Shown here piece after piece: positions 17,289-25,263 of a stretch of 34,864 bases of DNA; within the stretch, counting starts at the first letter, position 1, and each line of letters starts with the position of its first letter. The stretch is taken from positions 95,098 to 129,961 of the forward strand of contig JAFDAJ010000002.1 of assembly GCA_019313915.1 (NCBI GenBank). Direction: 5' to 3'. The stretch comes from Deltaproteobacteria bacterium (GTDB lineage Bacteria > Myxococcota_A > Polyangia > Polyangiales > Houyiibacteriaceae). Both the position numbers and the translations under genes were made by a program. Under the pieces are notes generated by a model that did no database searches, was not told the origin of the DNA, and worked only from the letters and a program-made list of their open reading frames with translations.

Positions 17289-17873
17289 ATGGTGACGCGT
17301 CCCTTGCTTGCGATCTTCGTCGGAGGAAAGTCGCGCCGAATGGGGGAGCACAAGGGGCTCATCCCGGTCCCGGGCGGCGCGGAGCCGATCCTGGAGGCAC
17401 TCGTCCGGCGCGGCCGCGAGGCAGGCTTTGATCCTCTGCTGGTCGGGGAGGCAACGCCCTACGCACATCTTGCCGAGGGTGTCACGCGCATCGAGGACGA
17501 CCCCGTGGGTGTGGGCCCTCTCGCAGGGCTCCAGGCTGCTCTTCGCCACGCGCTGAGCACCGGACGCTCGCGCGTCGTGACGGTCGCTTGCGACATGCCC
17601 TACGTCACAGCGGAAGCACTCCAACAGCTCCGGGACCACAGGAGCAAGGCCGCCATCGTCGCTCCCCGGCGCGGCCCCAATGCCCCCTGGGAGCCCATGC
17701 TCGCGAGCTACGACGCAGCGCGACTCGCCAACACCCTTGCCGAGGCCATCTCTCAAGGCCAGCGTTCGTTTCAGAAACTCTTCGCCTCGGTCGAGATCGA
17801 GGCCCTGCCGCTCACCCCCGCGATGGACCGCGCCCTCCAAGACTGGGACACCCCGGAAGACGTGGCTCGATAG
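17289..17873 (+). CDS. mobA: Molybdenum cofactor guanylyltransferase (MobA-like)
   Basis: The 194-residue nucleotidyltransferase shows the MobA pattern: LLAIFVGGKSRRMGEHKGLIPV at 6-27, with the GG..SRRMG..K nucleotide-binding loop, then DDPVGVGPLAGLQAAL near 70-85 and VACDMPYV at 99-106, whose Asp 102 binds the metal. MobA joins GMP from GTP to Mo-molybdopterin, making the bis-MGD cofactor of DMSO reductase-type enzymes. The loop has VGGKS where the family usually has LAGG.S, which is minor. No other molybdenum cofactor gene is in the window. The ATG at 17289 is six bases after the DUF4234 stop. A TTG six bases earlier would abut that stop. The related nucleotidyltransferases MocA or a sugar-phosphate enzyme are less likely. 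Confidence 0.88.
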   Translation: MVTRPLLAIFVGGKSRRMGEHKGLIPVPGGAEPILEALVRRGREAGFDPLLVGEATPYAHLAEGVTRIEDDPVGVGPLAGLQAALRHALSTGRSRVVTVACDMPYVTAEALQQLRDHRSKAAIVAPRRGPNAPWEPMLASYDAARLANTLAEAISQGQRSFQKLFASVEIEALPLTPAMDRALQDWDTPEDVAR

Positions 17874-17908
17874 GCCTCCACGCGGGCGGCCTGCTACGCT
17901 TCGGCGCG

Positions 17909-19000
17909 ATGACCGAAATCGCCGACGCCCTTCGTGACACGCTGCTCGCCCTCACTCGGATTCCGAGCCCCATCGGTGAGGAAGCGGAGTTGTGCGACCA
18001 CGTCGAGGCTCGCCTGACGCACAGCTTGGGTGCCGACACGATTTCCCGCTTTCATGACAGCCTGATCGTCCATGCGGTGGAGCGAAAGAACGCGCCGCGG
18101 ATCGCCCTCGTTGGCCATCTCGACACCGTGCGCACTGAACACGATGGCCCGCCGCGCGTCGACGGCAACAGGCTCTATGGAGCAGGCGCGGCCGACATGA
18201 AGTCCGGGTTGGCCATCATGATCGAGCTGGTCGAGCGTCTCGATTTAGCCGCACTGCCCTGCGACCTGACCTTGATCTTCTACGAACGTGAGGAAGGCCC
18301 GTTCGACGAGAACCGCCTCGGACCGATCCTCGATGCGTATCCCGCCCTACACGAGCTCGATCTGGCGATTTGCCTCGAGCCGAGCGACAACGAAATGCAA
18401 CTCGGCGCGATGGGTACGATTCACGCGACTCTCACGTTTCTCGGACGCACAGCGCACAGCGCGCGGCCATGGCAAGGTGATAACGCGCTCTACAAGGTGG
18501 CCAGGTTCCTGGCAAAGCTCGAGCAACGCGAGCCGCATGACGTCGATCTCGATGGTCACGTGTTCCGGGAAGTGATGACGCCCACAGTCCTGCACAGCGG
18601 AGGCCCGCGAAACGTCATCCCAGGTCGCGCAGAGCTGAACCTCAACTATCGTTTCGCGCCTGGGCGCACGACCGAACAGGCATTGGCCGAGCTACGCGAG
18701 CTCGTGAGCGACGAGTGCGAGATCGAAGCCACCGATTTGTCGCCAGCCGGGCACCCACATGCGACCGATCTCTACGTCCGGCATCTGGCGACCTGCGGGG
18801 TCAGCGGCGTGCACACCAAGCAAGCCTGGACCGATGTCGCGCGCTTCGACGCGATCGGCGTTCCCGGCGTCAACCTGGGCCCCGGCACGGCGGCCCAGGC
18901 CCACCAACCGAACGAGTACACCGAGCTCGACCACCTGGTCGACGGTTATGCGATCTTCGAGCGCTTCTTCACCAGGAAGGAAGACAGCCCGCTCTACTGA
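17909..19000 (+). CDS. dapE: Succinyl-diaminopimelate desuccinylase (M20 peptidase family)
   Basis: The 363-residue product has the M20 metal-site motifs: GHLDTV at 69-74 (His 70, Asp 72), GAGAADMKSG at 91-100 (bridging Asp 96), and YEREEGP at 125-131 (catalytic Glu 128 and metal ligand Glu 129). The dimerisation domain carries LGRTAHSARPWQGDNAL, and a late NLGPGTAAQAHQPNEYT supplies the last His ligand. The phrases AADMKSGL and AHSARPWQG.NA match the DapE type first defined in Actinobacteria (TIGR01900-like). DapE removes succinate from N-succinyl-LL-diaminopimelate, giving LL-diaminopimelate for lysine and peptidoglycan. The frame is open far upstream, through mobA in another frame; ATG 17909 gives the normal length. 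The gap from mobA is 35 bases, so they may share a transcript. Confidence 0.92.
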   Translation: MTEIADALRDTLLALTRIPSPIGEEAELCDHVEARLTHSLGADTISRFHDSLIVHAVERKNAPRIALVGHLDTVRTEHDGPPRVDGNRLYGAGAADMKSGLAIMIELVERLDLAALPCDLTLIFYEREEGPFDENRLGPILDAYPALHELDLAICLEPSDNEMQLGAMGTIHATLTFLGRTAHSARPWQGDNALYKVARFLAKLEQREPHDVDLDGHVFREVMTPTVLHSGGPRNVIPGRAELNLNYRFAPGRTTEQALAELRELVSDECEIEATDLSPAGHPHATDLYVRHLATCGVSGVHTKQAWTDVARFDAIGVPGVNLGPGTAAQAHQPNEYTELDHLVDGYAIFERFFTRKEDSPLY

Positions 19001-19029
19001 CCGGGCGCGCTACGTCTCGCTACGTCTGG

Positions 19030-19353
19030 TTATTTCTTGCACTCGCCGAAGGCTTTGAACGACCGGGAGGGCGAGTTGTTGCGGACGATCGTTTCGCTCG
19101 TGCCTTTCGGCCCCACGGAGACCGACTGCTTCGGCGAGGGGTCCACGTCGGTCCACACTTGGCATTGCAACGTGAAGTCGCACCGATTGGTGACGATGAC
19201 GATGTGTTTGTACGCAAGTGCGCCGTAGCGAGCCTCGCCGTGGACGCTGTAGCAATTTTTGATGTCATCCCCGCCCTCTTCCTGACCCAGCGCGGGGAGG
19301 GTCGTGGCGAAGACGAAGAGGGCGGCGAACACGAATCTGGCGACAGCTTTCAT
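19030..19353 (-). CDS. Small exported protein with four cysteines, unknown function
   Basis: The 107-residue product starts with a clear signal peptide (MKAVARFVFAALFVFATTLP, cut after ALG at about 23). The mature ~84 residues contain four Cys (near 34, 58, 64 and 105), probably two disulfides, and beta-rich segments (HIVIVTNRCDFTLQCQVWTD, then SVSVGPKGTSETIVRN). This reads like a small immunoglobulin-like or beta-sandwich secreted domain, but I recognise no family. It converges on dapE with a 29-base gap, and its start is 21 bases from the start of the divergent small lipoprotein. Confidence 0.78.
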   Translation of the reverse strand: MKAVARFVFAALFVFATTLPALGQEEGGDDIKNCYSVHGEARYGALAYKHIVIVTNRCDFTLQCQVWTDVDPSPKQSVSVGPKGTSETIVRNNSPSRSFKAFGECKK

Positions 19354-19374
19354 AATGACTCACCTTGTCAGGGA

Positions 19375-19560
19375 ATGAAGACGCACGGCAAGTTATCGCT
19401 ATTCATCCTCTGCGTACTCGCTTGCGGATGCCCCAAGCAACCCCCCGCCGCCGATCCGCCCCCCGAGCCCATCGAGGCCGAAGAAATCAACCCCCAAGCC
19501 GACCTAGAAGCCGCCTGCTACGACGGCGACCCACAAGCCTGCGACGAACTAGGCCACTAG
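19375..19560 (+). CDS. Very small lipoprotein ending in a Sel1-like half repeat
   Basis: Only 61 residues are encoded from ATG 19375. The first 19 (MKTHGKLSLFILCVLACGC) are a lipoprotein signal with LACGC at the end. A proline-rich spacer follows (QPPAADPPPEP). The last ~20 residues, LEAACYDGDPQACDELG, resemble the cysteine-containing Sel1-type repeat of deltaproteobacteria (AC..G....AC..LG) but cover only one unit. AGGGA directly precedes the ATG, which is too close for a normal ribosome binding site. It could be a truncated remnant of a longer Sel1 lipoprotein. It is divergent from the small exported protein. Confidence 0.55.
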   Translation: MKTHGKLSLFILCVLACGCPKQPPAADPPPEPIEAEEINPQADLEAACYDGDPQACDELGH

Positions 19561-19603
19561 CGAAAATCTCTCGCACGCTGGATAGAAGGAAACTAGCCGT
19601 TCC

Positions 19604-19623
19604 AAAAAGGGGACTGTCCCCTT
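19604..19623 (-). terminator. Palindromic terminator after aspS (dispersed AAGGGGAC/GTCCCCTT element)
   Basis: The palindrome has arms 19607-19614 and 19616-19623 around one base. Read on the minus strand it forms an AAGGGG/CCCCTT stem with a five-base loop followed by TTTTT, immediately after the aspS stop (19628). It fits a Rho-independent terminator. The same core recurs at 25157-25177 and, in changed form, at 29600-29618. Confidence 0.65.
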
Positions 19624-19627
19624 CTTG

Positions 19628-21499
19628 CTACTCGAGCGTCTTAATTTTGAGCTCGAGGAGCTGCTCGGGATCGACTCGCGAAGGTGCCGACGTCATCAGG
19701 TCGTTGGCCCTCTGTGTCTTAGGGAACGCGATGACGTCTCGAATCGACTCAGTTTCGGCAGCTAGCATCGCGACGCGATCCATCCCGAACGCGATTCCGC
19801 CATGAGGCGGGGCGCCGTAGGTGAGCGCGTCGAGCAGGAAGCCGAACTTCTCATGGGCTTCTTCGTCGCTCAGGCCGATGACCTCGAAGACCTTCTTCTG
19901 AACTTCCGGGTCGTGGAGACGGATCGAACCGCCGGCGATCTCGAACCCGTTGAGCACGAGGTCGTACCGATAGCAAAGAACATTGCCCGGGTCGCTGCCA
20001 AGCAGCTCGATGCACTCATCGTGCGGGCGCGTGAAGACGTGGTGCGCCGCTTCCCAGCGCTTCTTCTCTTCGTTGCGCTCGAACAAAGGTGGGTCGATGA
20101 CCCAGAGGAAATTCCACTCCCCCGCGCTGCCCGTCTCGGGAATCATGCCGAGCTTACGCGCGACGTGCAGACGGAGATTGGCCATCACGGTATGGACCTT
20201 CGCCGTCGGTCCGAACTGGAAGAAGATCAGGTCGCCGTCCTTGGCGTCCACGGCCTCGTTGACCGCCTCGCGGAACTCCGGCGTGACCATCTTGGCGAGC
20301 GGGCTCTGCAGCCAGTTGCCTTCGCCGTCGACCTTGGCGCGCGCCAAGCCCTTCGCGCCCATCTGACGCACGTACTTCTCGAGCGCGTCGAGGTCCTTGC
20401 GTGAGAAGCCGTGACCCGAGGGCACCACCATCGCTTTGACGATTTCCGTAGGAAGGTCGCGACGATACGCGCCCTCGCTGAACTTCTTGGCGATGGGTTC
20501 CAGCATTCCGATGCCACCGCCGCCATGCTCGACGGTCAGGTCGGTGATGTCGACGTGCTCCATCGCGAAGCGCATGTCGGGCTTGTCGTTGCCGAAACGC
20601 TCCATCGACTCCGCATACGGGAGCCGCGGGAACTCGCCACTCGGGAATCGCTCGACCAAGTCGACGCCAAGCACCTCTTTCCAAAGCCGAAATACGAGCC
20701 CCTCGAGGACCTTGAACAAATCGTCCTGATTGATGAACGACATTTCGACGTCGACCTGAGTGAATTCGGGCTGCCGGTCGATGCGCAAGTCTTCGTCGCG
20801 GAAGCAACGAACGATCTGGTAATACTTGTCGTAGCCGGCGCACATCAACAGCTGTTTGTAGAGCTGCGGGCTTTCCGCCAAGGCGTAGAAGTGGCCACCG
20901 TACAGTCGCGAGGGGACGAGGAAATTTCGCGCGCCACCTGGCGTGTACTTCACCATGAACGGTGTCTCGACCTCGACGAAACCACTCTCGTTGAAGTAGT
21001 TGCGTGCCTCGTGGTTGAGCTGGCTCCGCATCATCAAGTTCTTCTGCAGAGGTGCGCGCCGTAGATCGAGATAGCGGTACTCGAGGCGCTTGTCTTCCCC
21101 GGTCGTGATTTGGTCTTCGATCTCGAATGGGGGCGTCTCGGCCTTGTTGAAAATCGTCGCTTCGAGCGCGATGACCTCGATGGCGCCGGTCGCGAGCCGC
21201 GGATTGTGAAGACTCGTGCCGTCGTCCTTCGTGCCACGATCGCGGACTTTGCCTCGAACCCCTAGCACCCACTCCGACCGCGCGCGGTCGGCGGTTTCGA
21301 AAGCCTCTTTGTCCGTGGTCTCGGGGTCGAAGATCACTTGGGTCAGCCCATCGCGGTCACGCAGGTCGATGAAGATGCAACCGCCGTGGTCACGCCGGTT
21401 CTGCACCCAGCCGAAGAGCACAATCTCCTGATCGATGTTCTCTTCTCTCAGTTCACCACAGGAATGCGTACGCTTGAGCTCGTCGATGAAACGGGCCAA
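19628..21499 (-). CDS. aspS: Aspartate--tRNA ligase (probably non-discriminating)
   Basis: The 623-residue class II synthetase starts with an OB-fold anticodon-binding domain (FGWVQNRRDHGGCIFIDLRDR near 29-49). Motif 2 is FRDEDLRIDRQPEFTQVDVEMSF. The bacterial GAD insertion follows (VDITDLTVEHGGGGIGML onward, roughly 310-420), and the C-terminal motif 3 is GGIAFGMDRVAML. It charges tRNA-Asp with aspartate. RRDHGG, with His 38, matches non-discriminating AspRS, whereas Asn-specific-free enzymes usually have RRDLGS here; such enzymes also charge tRNA-Asn, with GatCAB making Asn-tRNA. The start is TTG, supported by AAGGAGG (minus strand of 21506-21512) six bases upstream. Confidence 0.97.
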   Translation of the reverse strand: MARFIDELKRTHSCGELREENIDQEIVLFGWVQNRRDHGGCIFIDLRDRDGLTQVIFDPETTDKEAFETADRARSEWVLGVRGKVRDRGTKDDGTSLHNPRLATGAIEVIALEATIFNKAETPPFEIEDQITTGEDKRLEYRYLDLRRAPLQKNLMMRSQLNHEARNYFNESGFVEVETPFMVKYTPGGARNFLVPSRLYGGHFYALAESPQLYKQLLMCAGYDKYYQIVRCFRDEDLRIDRQPEFTQVDVEMSFINQDDLFKVLEGLVFRLWKEVLGVDLVERFPSGEFPRLPYAESMERFGNDKPDMRFAMEHVDITDLTVEHGGGGIGMLEPIAKKFSEGAYRRDLPTEIVKAMVVPSGHGFSRKDLDALEKYVRQMGAKGLARAKVDGEGNWLQSPLAKMVTPEFREAVNEAVDAKDGDLIFFQFGPTAKVHTVMANLRLHVARKLGMIPETGSAGEWNFLWVIDPPLFERNEEKKRWEAAHHVFTRPHDECIELLGSDPGNVLCYRYDLVLNGFEIAGGSIRLHDPEVQKKVFEVIGLSDEEAHEKFGFLLDALTYGAPPHGGIAFGMDRVAMLAAETESIRDVIAFPKTQRANDLMTSAPSRVDPEQLLELKIKTLE

Positions 21500-21666
21500 T
21501 TTAGGCCTCCTTCAGCCTGGAAATTTCGGGCAGTGCGGGAAGGTAGCCGCCACGCCCCCGGCGTCAAGTACGCACGGATTCCTTCGCAGGTACAGGCAGT
21601 TGCACTCGTGCGGCCGGGCGTAGACAATGCGCCCCGGGGACACTGAACCAGTCGAGTGAGGGAGAT

Positions 21667-22224
21667 ATGGCTGCCGAAGAGATCGAATGCCACGTGTGCG
21701 GCGCGGGCAATCCAAAAGAATCCGAGCGCTGCAGCTCCTGCGGGGCGCGGCTGTCCGAGCTCGCGTCTGAGCTCAGCGAGGCGGAGCTGTACGCCAGACG
21801 GCACCAGCCAGACGGCTTCGAGGTTCGATGGGTCTTCATTTCGTTCGGCCTCTTCCTCGTCATGGCGGCGCTGGCCTTGGCGCTACTGCCACTTGTGGTT
21901 CCCGCATACGACCCACAGGGCTTCGCGGGCATCGTCATCACCATCGTGTTGTGGTTCCTCGGCGCGGCCGCGATCAACTACGTCTCGCCAGGAAAGAACT
22001 TCATCGAACCGCCCGTGGGGGGGTTGCTGGCTGCGATTCCCACCATGACCTTCCTGTCGAGCATCGCCGACGTCTATCAACTTTCCGTCGGCGCCTATGT
22101 ACTCGGGACGATGATGGCGACGATGATGGCGCTGATGGGTGCTTTCGTCGGCAACCTCCTTCGCGCCGATCACGAAGAGCCGCGGCCGCAGAAGAAGCGC
22201 TCGCGCCGGCCCAAGGCCGCCTGA
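21667..22224 (+). CDS. Zinc-ribbon membrane protein, unknown function
   Basis: The 185-residue product begins with a four-Cys zinc ribbon: CHVCG and CSSCG, at about 8-12 and 22-26. A short acidic linker follows, then hydrophobic segments near 55-80 (FISFGLFLVMAALALALLPLVV), 88-108 (IVITIVLWFLGAAAINYVS), 118-130 and 138-165. The C-terminus is basic (PQKKRSRRPKAA), so it should face the cytosol along with the zinc ribbon. No enzyme motif is visible. GAGGGAG lies at 21658-21664 just before ATG 21667. It is divergent from aspS and converges on the outer-membrane lipoprotein with three bases between stops. Confidence 0.8.
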   Translation: MAAEEIECHVCGAGNPKESERCSSCGARLSELASELSEAELYARRHQPDGFEVRWVFISFGLFLVMAALALALLPLVVPAYDPQGFAGIVITIVLWFLGAAAINYVSPGKNFIEPPVGGLLAAIPTMTFLSSIADVYQLSVGAYVLGTMMATMMALMGAFVGNLLRADHEEPRPQKKRSRRPKAA

Positions 22225-22227
22225 TTG

Positions 22228-22956
22228 TCACAGGCGGAGACGAATCCCAAAGCCCGGAATGAGGACGAAGCCGCCGCGATTGAGCGACGCTCCCGCATGA
22301 TCGATGAACCAGTGTTCGTAGGCGGCCGTCAGCTCGATGAGTGCGTGAATCCGCCGCACACCGAGCGCCATCCCGATGACCGGTCCCGCCCGCAGACCCG
22401 CGCCGCTAGCCTTCTGCGTCGATCCGGCGACTTGGAAGTCGCCGAAGACGTATTCTCCGCTGCCGCGCGCGCCGATCCAGATCTCGTACACGCCGCCGAT
22501 CTCGACCCCGTATACGAACGGAACCTCGAATCCCACACGGCCGCCGCTTCCGGACTGATCGCGGTCGGGAATCCAGCCGCCATAGGGCGCGAGCCCCACC
22601 ACCAGGGCTGATCGAGTCGTTCCCTCTTGGAGCACCTTCTCGTAGCGCGCCTCGGCTCGGACCGTCGCGCCCGACACCATGAGGCCGAGGTCCCAGTTCT
22701 CCGCGATTCCATATCGGCCGTACGCCATGGGAACTACGCCGCCCGCGTCGGCGGCGTAGCGGTATTGCGATTCACCCGGATCGAGCACCACCGGGTCCTT
22801 CAAATCGCCGAGGGGCACCCGCGCGGCGCCGCCCAGGCCGAAGTCGGTTCGGTTCTTAGGTGTCGTCGAAGCGCCGCTCATGGCTGGAACCGCCGTCGCG
22901 CAGCCGCCCATGGCTCCAAGCGACGCAAGCACTAGAGCGAGCCGAGTCCACCTCAC
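22228..22956 (-). CDS. Outer-membrane beta-barrel-like lipoprotein
   Basis: The 242-residue product starts at a GTG with MRWTRLALVLASLGAMGGC, a lipoprotein signal with the Cys at 19. The mature part alternates aromatic and small residues (NWDLGLMVSGATVRAEARYE, VGFEVPFVYGVEIGGVYEIW, GEYVFGDFQVAG) and ends LIPGFGIRLRL, suggesting eight or more beta strands of an outer-membrane barrel. I recognise no family. Its GTG overlaps the rimO TGA stop by four bases (GTGA), so translation is likely coupled to rimO. Function is unknown. Confidence 0.78.
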   Translation of the reverse strand: MRWTRLALVLASLGAMGGCATAVPAMSGASTTPKNRTDFGLGGAARVPLGDLKDPVVLDPGESQYRYAADAGGVVPMAYGRYGIAENWDLGLMVSGATVRAEARYEKVLQEGTTRSALVVGLAPYGGWIPDRDQSGSGGRVGFEVPFVYGVEIGGVYEIWIGARGSGEYVFGDFQVAGSTQKASGAGLRAGPVIGMALGVRRIHALIELTAAYEHWFIDHAGASLNRGGFVLIPGFGIRLRL

Positions 22957-24359
22957 GGTAGCGTTCGTAGCTTAACTTTGGGTTTTCGGGGATCTTTTGC
23001 GCCGGGGGGCGCATCGCGCTCGCCCGCTGCGTCGATGAAGTCGCCCATCAGGTCGTAGTCCGCGGCGTCGGTGACCAGAACTCGCCGGATCTCGCCGGCC
23101 TGCGCGGTTCCGTTCGCCAGGTAGACGCTCCCGTCGACCTCGGGCGCCTGGCCCCACCACCGGCCCTGCAGCAGCCATTCGCTTTCGTCGCTGACACCTT
23201 CCACTAGCACGTCGAGCTCCGTGCCGACCCGCAGGTCCAGGCGCCCTCGACTGATCGGTCGCTGAATGTCCATCAGCTCCGCGTGCCGCGCTTCGGCGAC
23301 CGCCGCGTCCACCGCGCCCGGCATCTCACCGCTCCGCGTGCCGTCCTCCGGCGAGTAGAGAAACACGCCGACGTGATCCAGCTCGGCCCATTCGACGAAC
23401 TTGCGAAGCTCGTCGAAGTCTTGGTCCGATTCGCCGGGGTGTCCGACGATGAACGTGCTTCGAAACACGAGGTCGGGGATTGCGCGCCGCAGCCGTTCGA
23501 CCACCTCGTACATTCGGTCGCCGCCGTGACCGCGCCGCATCGCGCGCAGCATGTTGTCCGACGCGTGTTGAAGCGGCATGTCGATGTAGGGGAGCACCTT
23601 GTCGTGCTGAGAGAGCACCTCGACCAACGGGTCGGTGAGCTTCTCGGGGTAGAGGTAATGCGCCCTCACCCAGCGAATTCCGCCCACGTCCCCCAGCGCC
23701 GCCAGCAGCTCAGCCAACGACTCTCGCTCCGGAAGGTCCCGGCCATACGCAATCGTGTCTTGGCTGATCAGGTTCAGCTCGACCACTCCCGCAGCGGAGA
23801 GGCGTTCGGCCTCGCGGACCAAGTCCGTGATGGTTCGGGATCGCTGCTTGCCACGGAACGACGGGATCGCGCAGAAGCTGCACTCGCGGTTACAGCCTTC
23901 GGCGATCTTCACGTACGCCCGGTGGGTTTCCCCGGTGAGGACGCGCGGATCGTCCGCGCGCATCGTGTAGTGCGCCGGGTTCCCGACGAGCATCCGATCG
24001 CTTACCCCGCCGAGGACCCGTTTCAGCTTCAACATGTCGCTCGACCCGAGGAAATGATCGACCTCGGGAAGGTCGCTGGCGAGCTCCTCGGGGTAGCGCT
24101 GCGAGAGGCAGCCCGTGACCACCAGTTTGTCGCAGGTGCCGCTTTCTTTGTGGGCGGTCATCTCCAGAATCGCGTTGATCGACTCCTCTTTGGCCGGGCC
24201 GATGAAGCCGCAGGTATTGATGACGATCACCTCGGCCTCGGCGGCGTCCTGCACCACCTGGAAGCCGGACTGGTCGCTCACCCCGAGCATGACCTCCGTG
24301 TCGACGCGATTCTTCGCGCAGCCGAGCGACACGAAATGAATGGTTCGGGGCTCCCCCAT
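22953..24359 (-). CDS. rimO: Ribosomal protein S12 methylthiotransferase RimO
   Basis: The 468-residue protein has the methylthiotransferase order. An N-terminal UPF0004 domain starts with HFVSLGCAKNRVDTEVMLG at 8-26, with further Fe-S Cys at INTCGF (~49) and VVTGCL (~83). The radical SAM core holds CNRECSFCAIPSFRGKQRSR (CX3CX2C) near 155-175, and a C-terminal TRAM domain spans about 370-440 (LDLRVGTELDVLVEG). The SLGCAKN..D phrase is that of RimO rather than MiaB. RimO adds a methylthio group to Asp 88 of ribosomal protein S12 (E. coli numbering). The C-terminal tail is Pro/Lys-rich. Downstream translation runs into the outer-membrane lipoprotein by a four-base overlap. Confidence 0.95.
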   Translation of the reverse strand: MGEPRTIHFVSLGCAKNRVDTEVMLGVSDQSGFQVVQDAAEAEVIVINTCGFIGPAKEESINAILEMTAHKESGTCDKLVVTGCLSQRYPEELASDLPEVDHFLGSSDMLKLKRVLGGVSDRMLVGNPAHYTMRADDPRVLTGETHRAYVKIAEGCNRECSFCAIPSFRGKQRSRTITDLVREAERLSAAGVVELNLISQDTIAYGRDLPERESLAELLAALGDVGGIRWVRAHYLYPEKLTDPLVEVLSQHDKVLPYIDMPLQHASDNMLRAMRRGHGGDRMYEVVERLRRAIPDLVFRSTFIVGHPGESDQDFDELRKFVEWAELDHVGVFLYSPEDGTRSGEMPGAVDAAVAEARHAELMDIQRPISRGRLDLRVGTELDVLVEGVSDESEWLLQGRWWGQAPEVDGSVYLANGTAQAGEIRRVLVTDAADYDLMGDFIDAAGERDAPPGAKDPRKPKVKLRTLP

Positions 24360-24434
24360 CCGGCTTGATTACTGGGTAATTTGCCGGCCGGCTACCCGGC
24401 TGCCAGGGACTCAGGGCCCGGATTCCGGCTCAAT

Positions 24435-24511
24435 TTGCCTCCCCCGCAGATTGCCGTATAAGGGCCGCCTCGTGCGGACCGGGCAAAAGTCCAGGGATTT
24501 CGCACCAGGAG
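24435..24511 (+). promoter_or_regulatory. Promoter and ribosome binding site of rpsD
   Basis: TTGCCT at 24435-24440 and TATAAG at 24457-24462, spaced by 16 bases, form a good sigma-70-type promoter. A leader of about 50 bases follows, with AGGAG at 24507-24511 nine bases before the rpsD ATG. So rpsD is transcribed on its own, outside any S13-S11-S4-alpha operon. Confidence 0.6.
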
Positions 24512-24520
24512 CCTTTATAG

Positions 24521-25141
24521 ATGTCTCGATACACAGGACCGCGGGTAAAGCGCATGCGAGCGCTCGGCATCGACCTGCCCGGCCTTTCGCGCAAGAGCAT
24601 GTGGAATCGTCCATATCCCCCCGGCGTCCATGGACCGAAGTCGGCGCGTCGCCGCAAGGTGAGCGACTTCAAGAAGCAGCTCCTCGAAAAGCAGAAGCTG
24701 CGATTCAACTACGGCCTCAACGAAGGCCAGTTCCGACGGCTCTACCGCGAAGCGGTGCACAGCAAGGATCCGTCCGGTGACAAGCTCGTCGAGTTCCTCG
24801 AGCGTCGCCTCGACAACTTCGTCTTCCGCGCCGGCTTTGCGCCGACGATCCCCGCGGCCCGTCAACTCGTCTGCCACGGTCATTTCCTCGTCAACGGCAA
24901 GCGCCTCGACATCCCGTCGTACCGGGTACGTGAAGGCGACGTCGTGAGTCTCCGCGAACGCAGCCAGAGCCTAGCCGCAGTCGCTGCCGCCCTCGAGGAC
25001 GTGCGCATCGCTCGCCCCGAATGGGTCGAGTTCGACGAGAGTAAAACGATCGCCACGGTCAAGGGCCTCCCCAAAGTAGACTCGGTCCCCTTTGCCCTCG
25101 AAATCGACCTAGTCATCGAGTACTACTCGAAGCGCCTGTAG
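24521..25141 (+). CDS. rpsD: 30S ribosomal protein S4
   Basis: The 206-residue protein has the full S4 pattern: MSRYTGPRVKRMRALGIDLPG, then PYPPGVHGPKSARRRKVSDFKKQLLEKQKLRFNYG in the N-terminal domain, and the S4 RNA-binding domain at about 96-160 (RRLDNFVFRAGFAPTIPAARQLVCHGHFLVNGKRLDIPSY). It ends in EIDLVIEYYSKRL as usual. S4 is a primary 16S rRNA binder and assembly initiator. The N-terminal zinc cysteines of the C+ form are missing, so this is a C- form. It is a solo gene behind its own promoter; in many bacteria rpsD sits next to rpsK and rpoA. It may be the only copy, or a second one. Confidence 0.96.
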   Translation: MSRYTGPRVKRMRALGIDLPGLSRKSMWNRPYPPGVHGPKSARRRKVSDFKKQLLEKQKLRFNYGLNEGQFRRLYREAVHSKDPSGDKLVEFLERRLDNFVFRAGFAPTIPAARQLVCHGHFLVNGKRLDIPSYRVREGDVVSLRERSQSLAAVAAALEDVRIARPEWVEFDESKTIATVKGLPKVDSVPFALEIDLVIEYYSKRL

Positions 25142-25156
25142 GCGGACTTAACCCCT

Positions 25157-25177
25157 CCAAAAAGGGGACTGCCCCCC
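25157..25177. repeat. Second copy of the AAAAAGGGGACTG palindromic element
   Basis: CCAAAAAGGGGACTG repeats the sequence seen at 19602-19616 exactly, but the following arm is degraded (CCCCCC instead of TCCCCTT). CCCCT at 25152-25156 can pair with AGGGG at 25163-25167 as an alternative hairpin. No T-run follows on the plus strand, so it is a poor terminator for rpsD. Confidence 0.6.
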
Positions 25178-25263
25178 AGGCGCTCCCGTGGGGGCGGCGG
25201 AGTGGGGATGAAGGGCCCATACTCTGCGATAACCACGACGCTCCGTCGACGTACGTCCACCTC

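Noticed and set aside
17588-17908. 107-residue N-terminal extension of dapE
   Set aside because: It overlaps mobA in another frame and has no domain; ATG 17909 gives the family's usual length.
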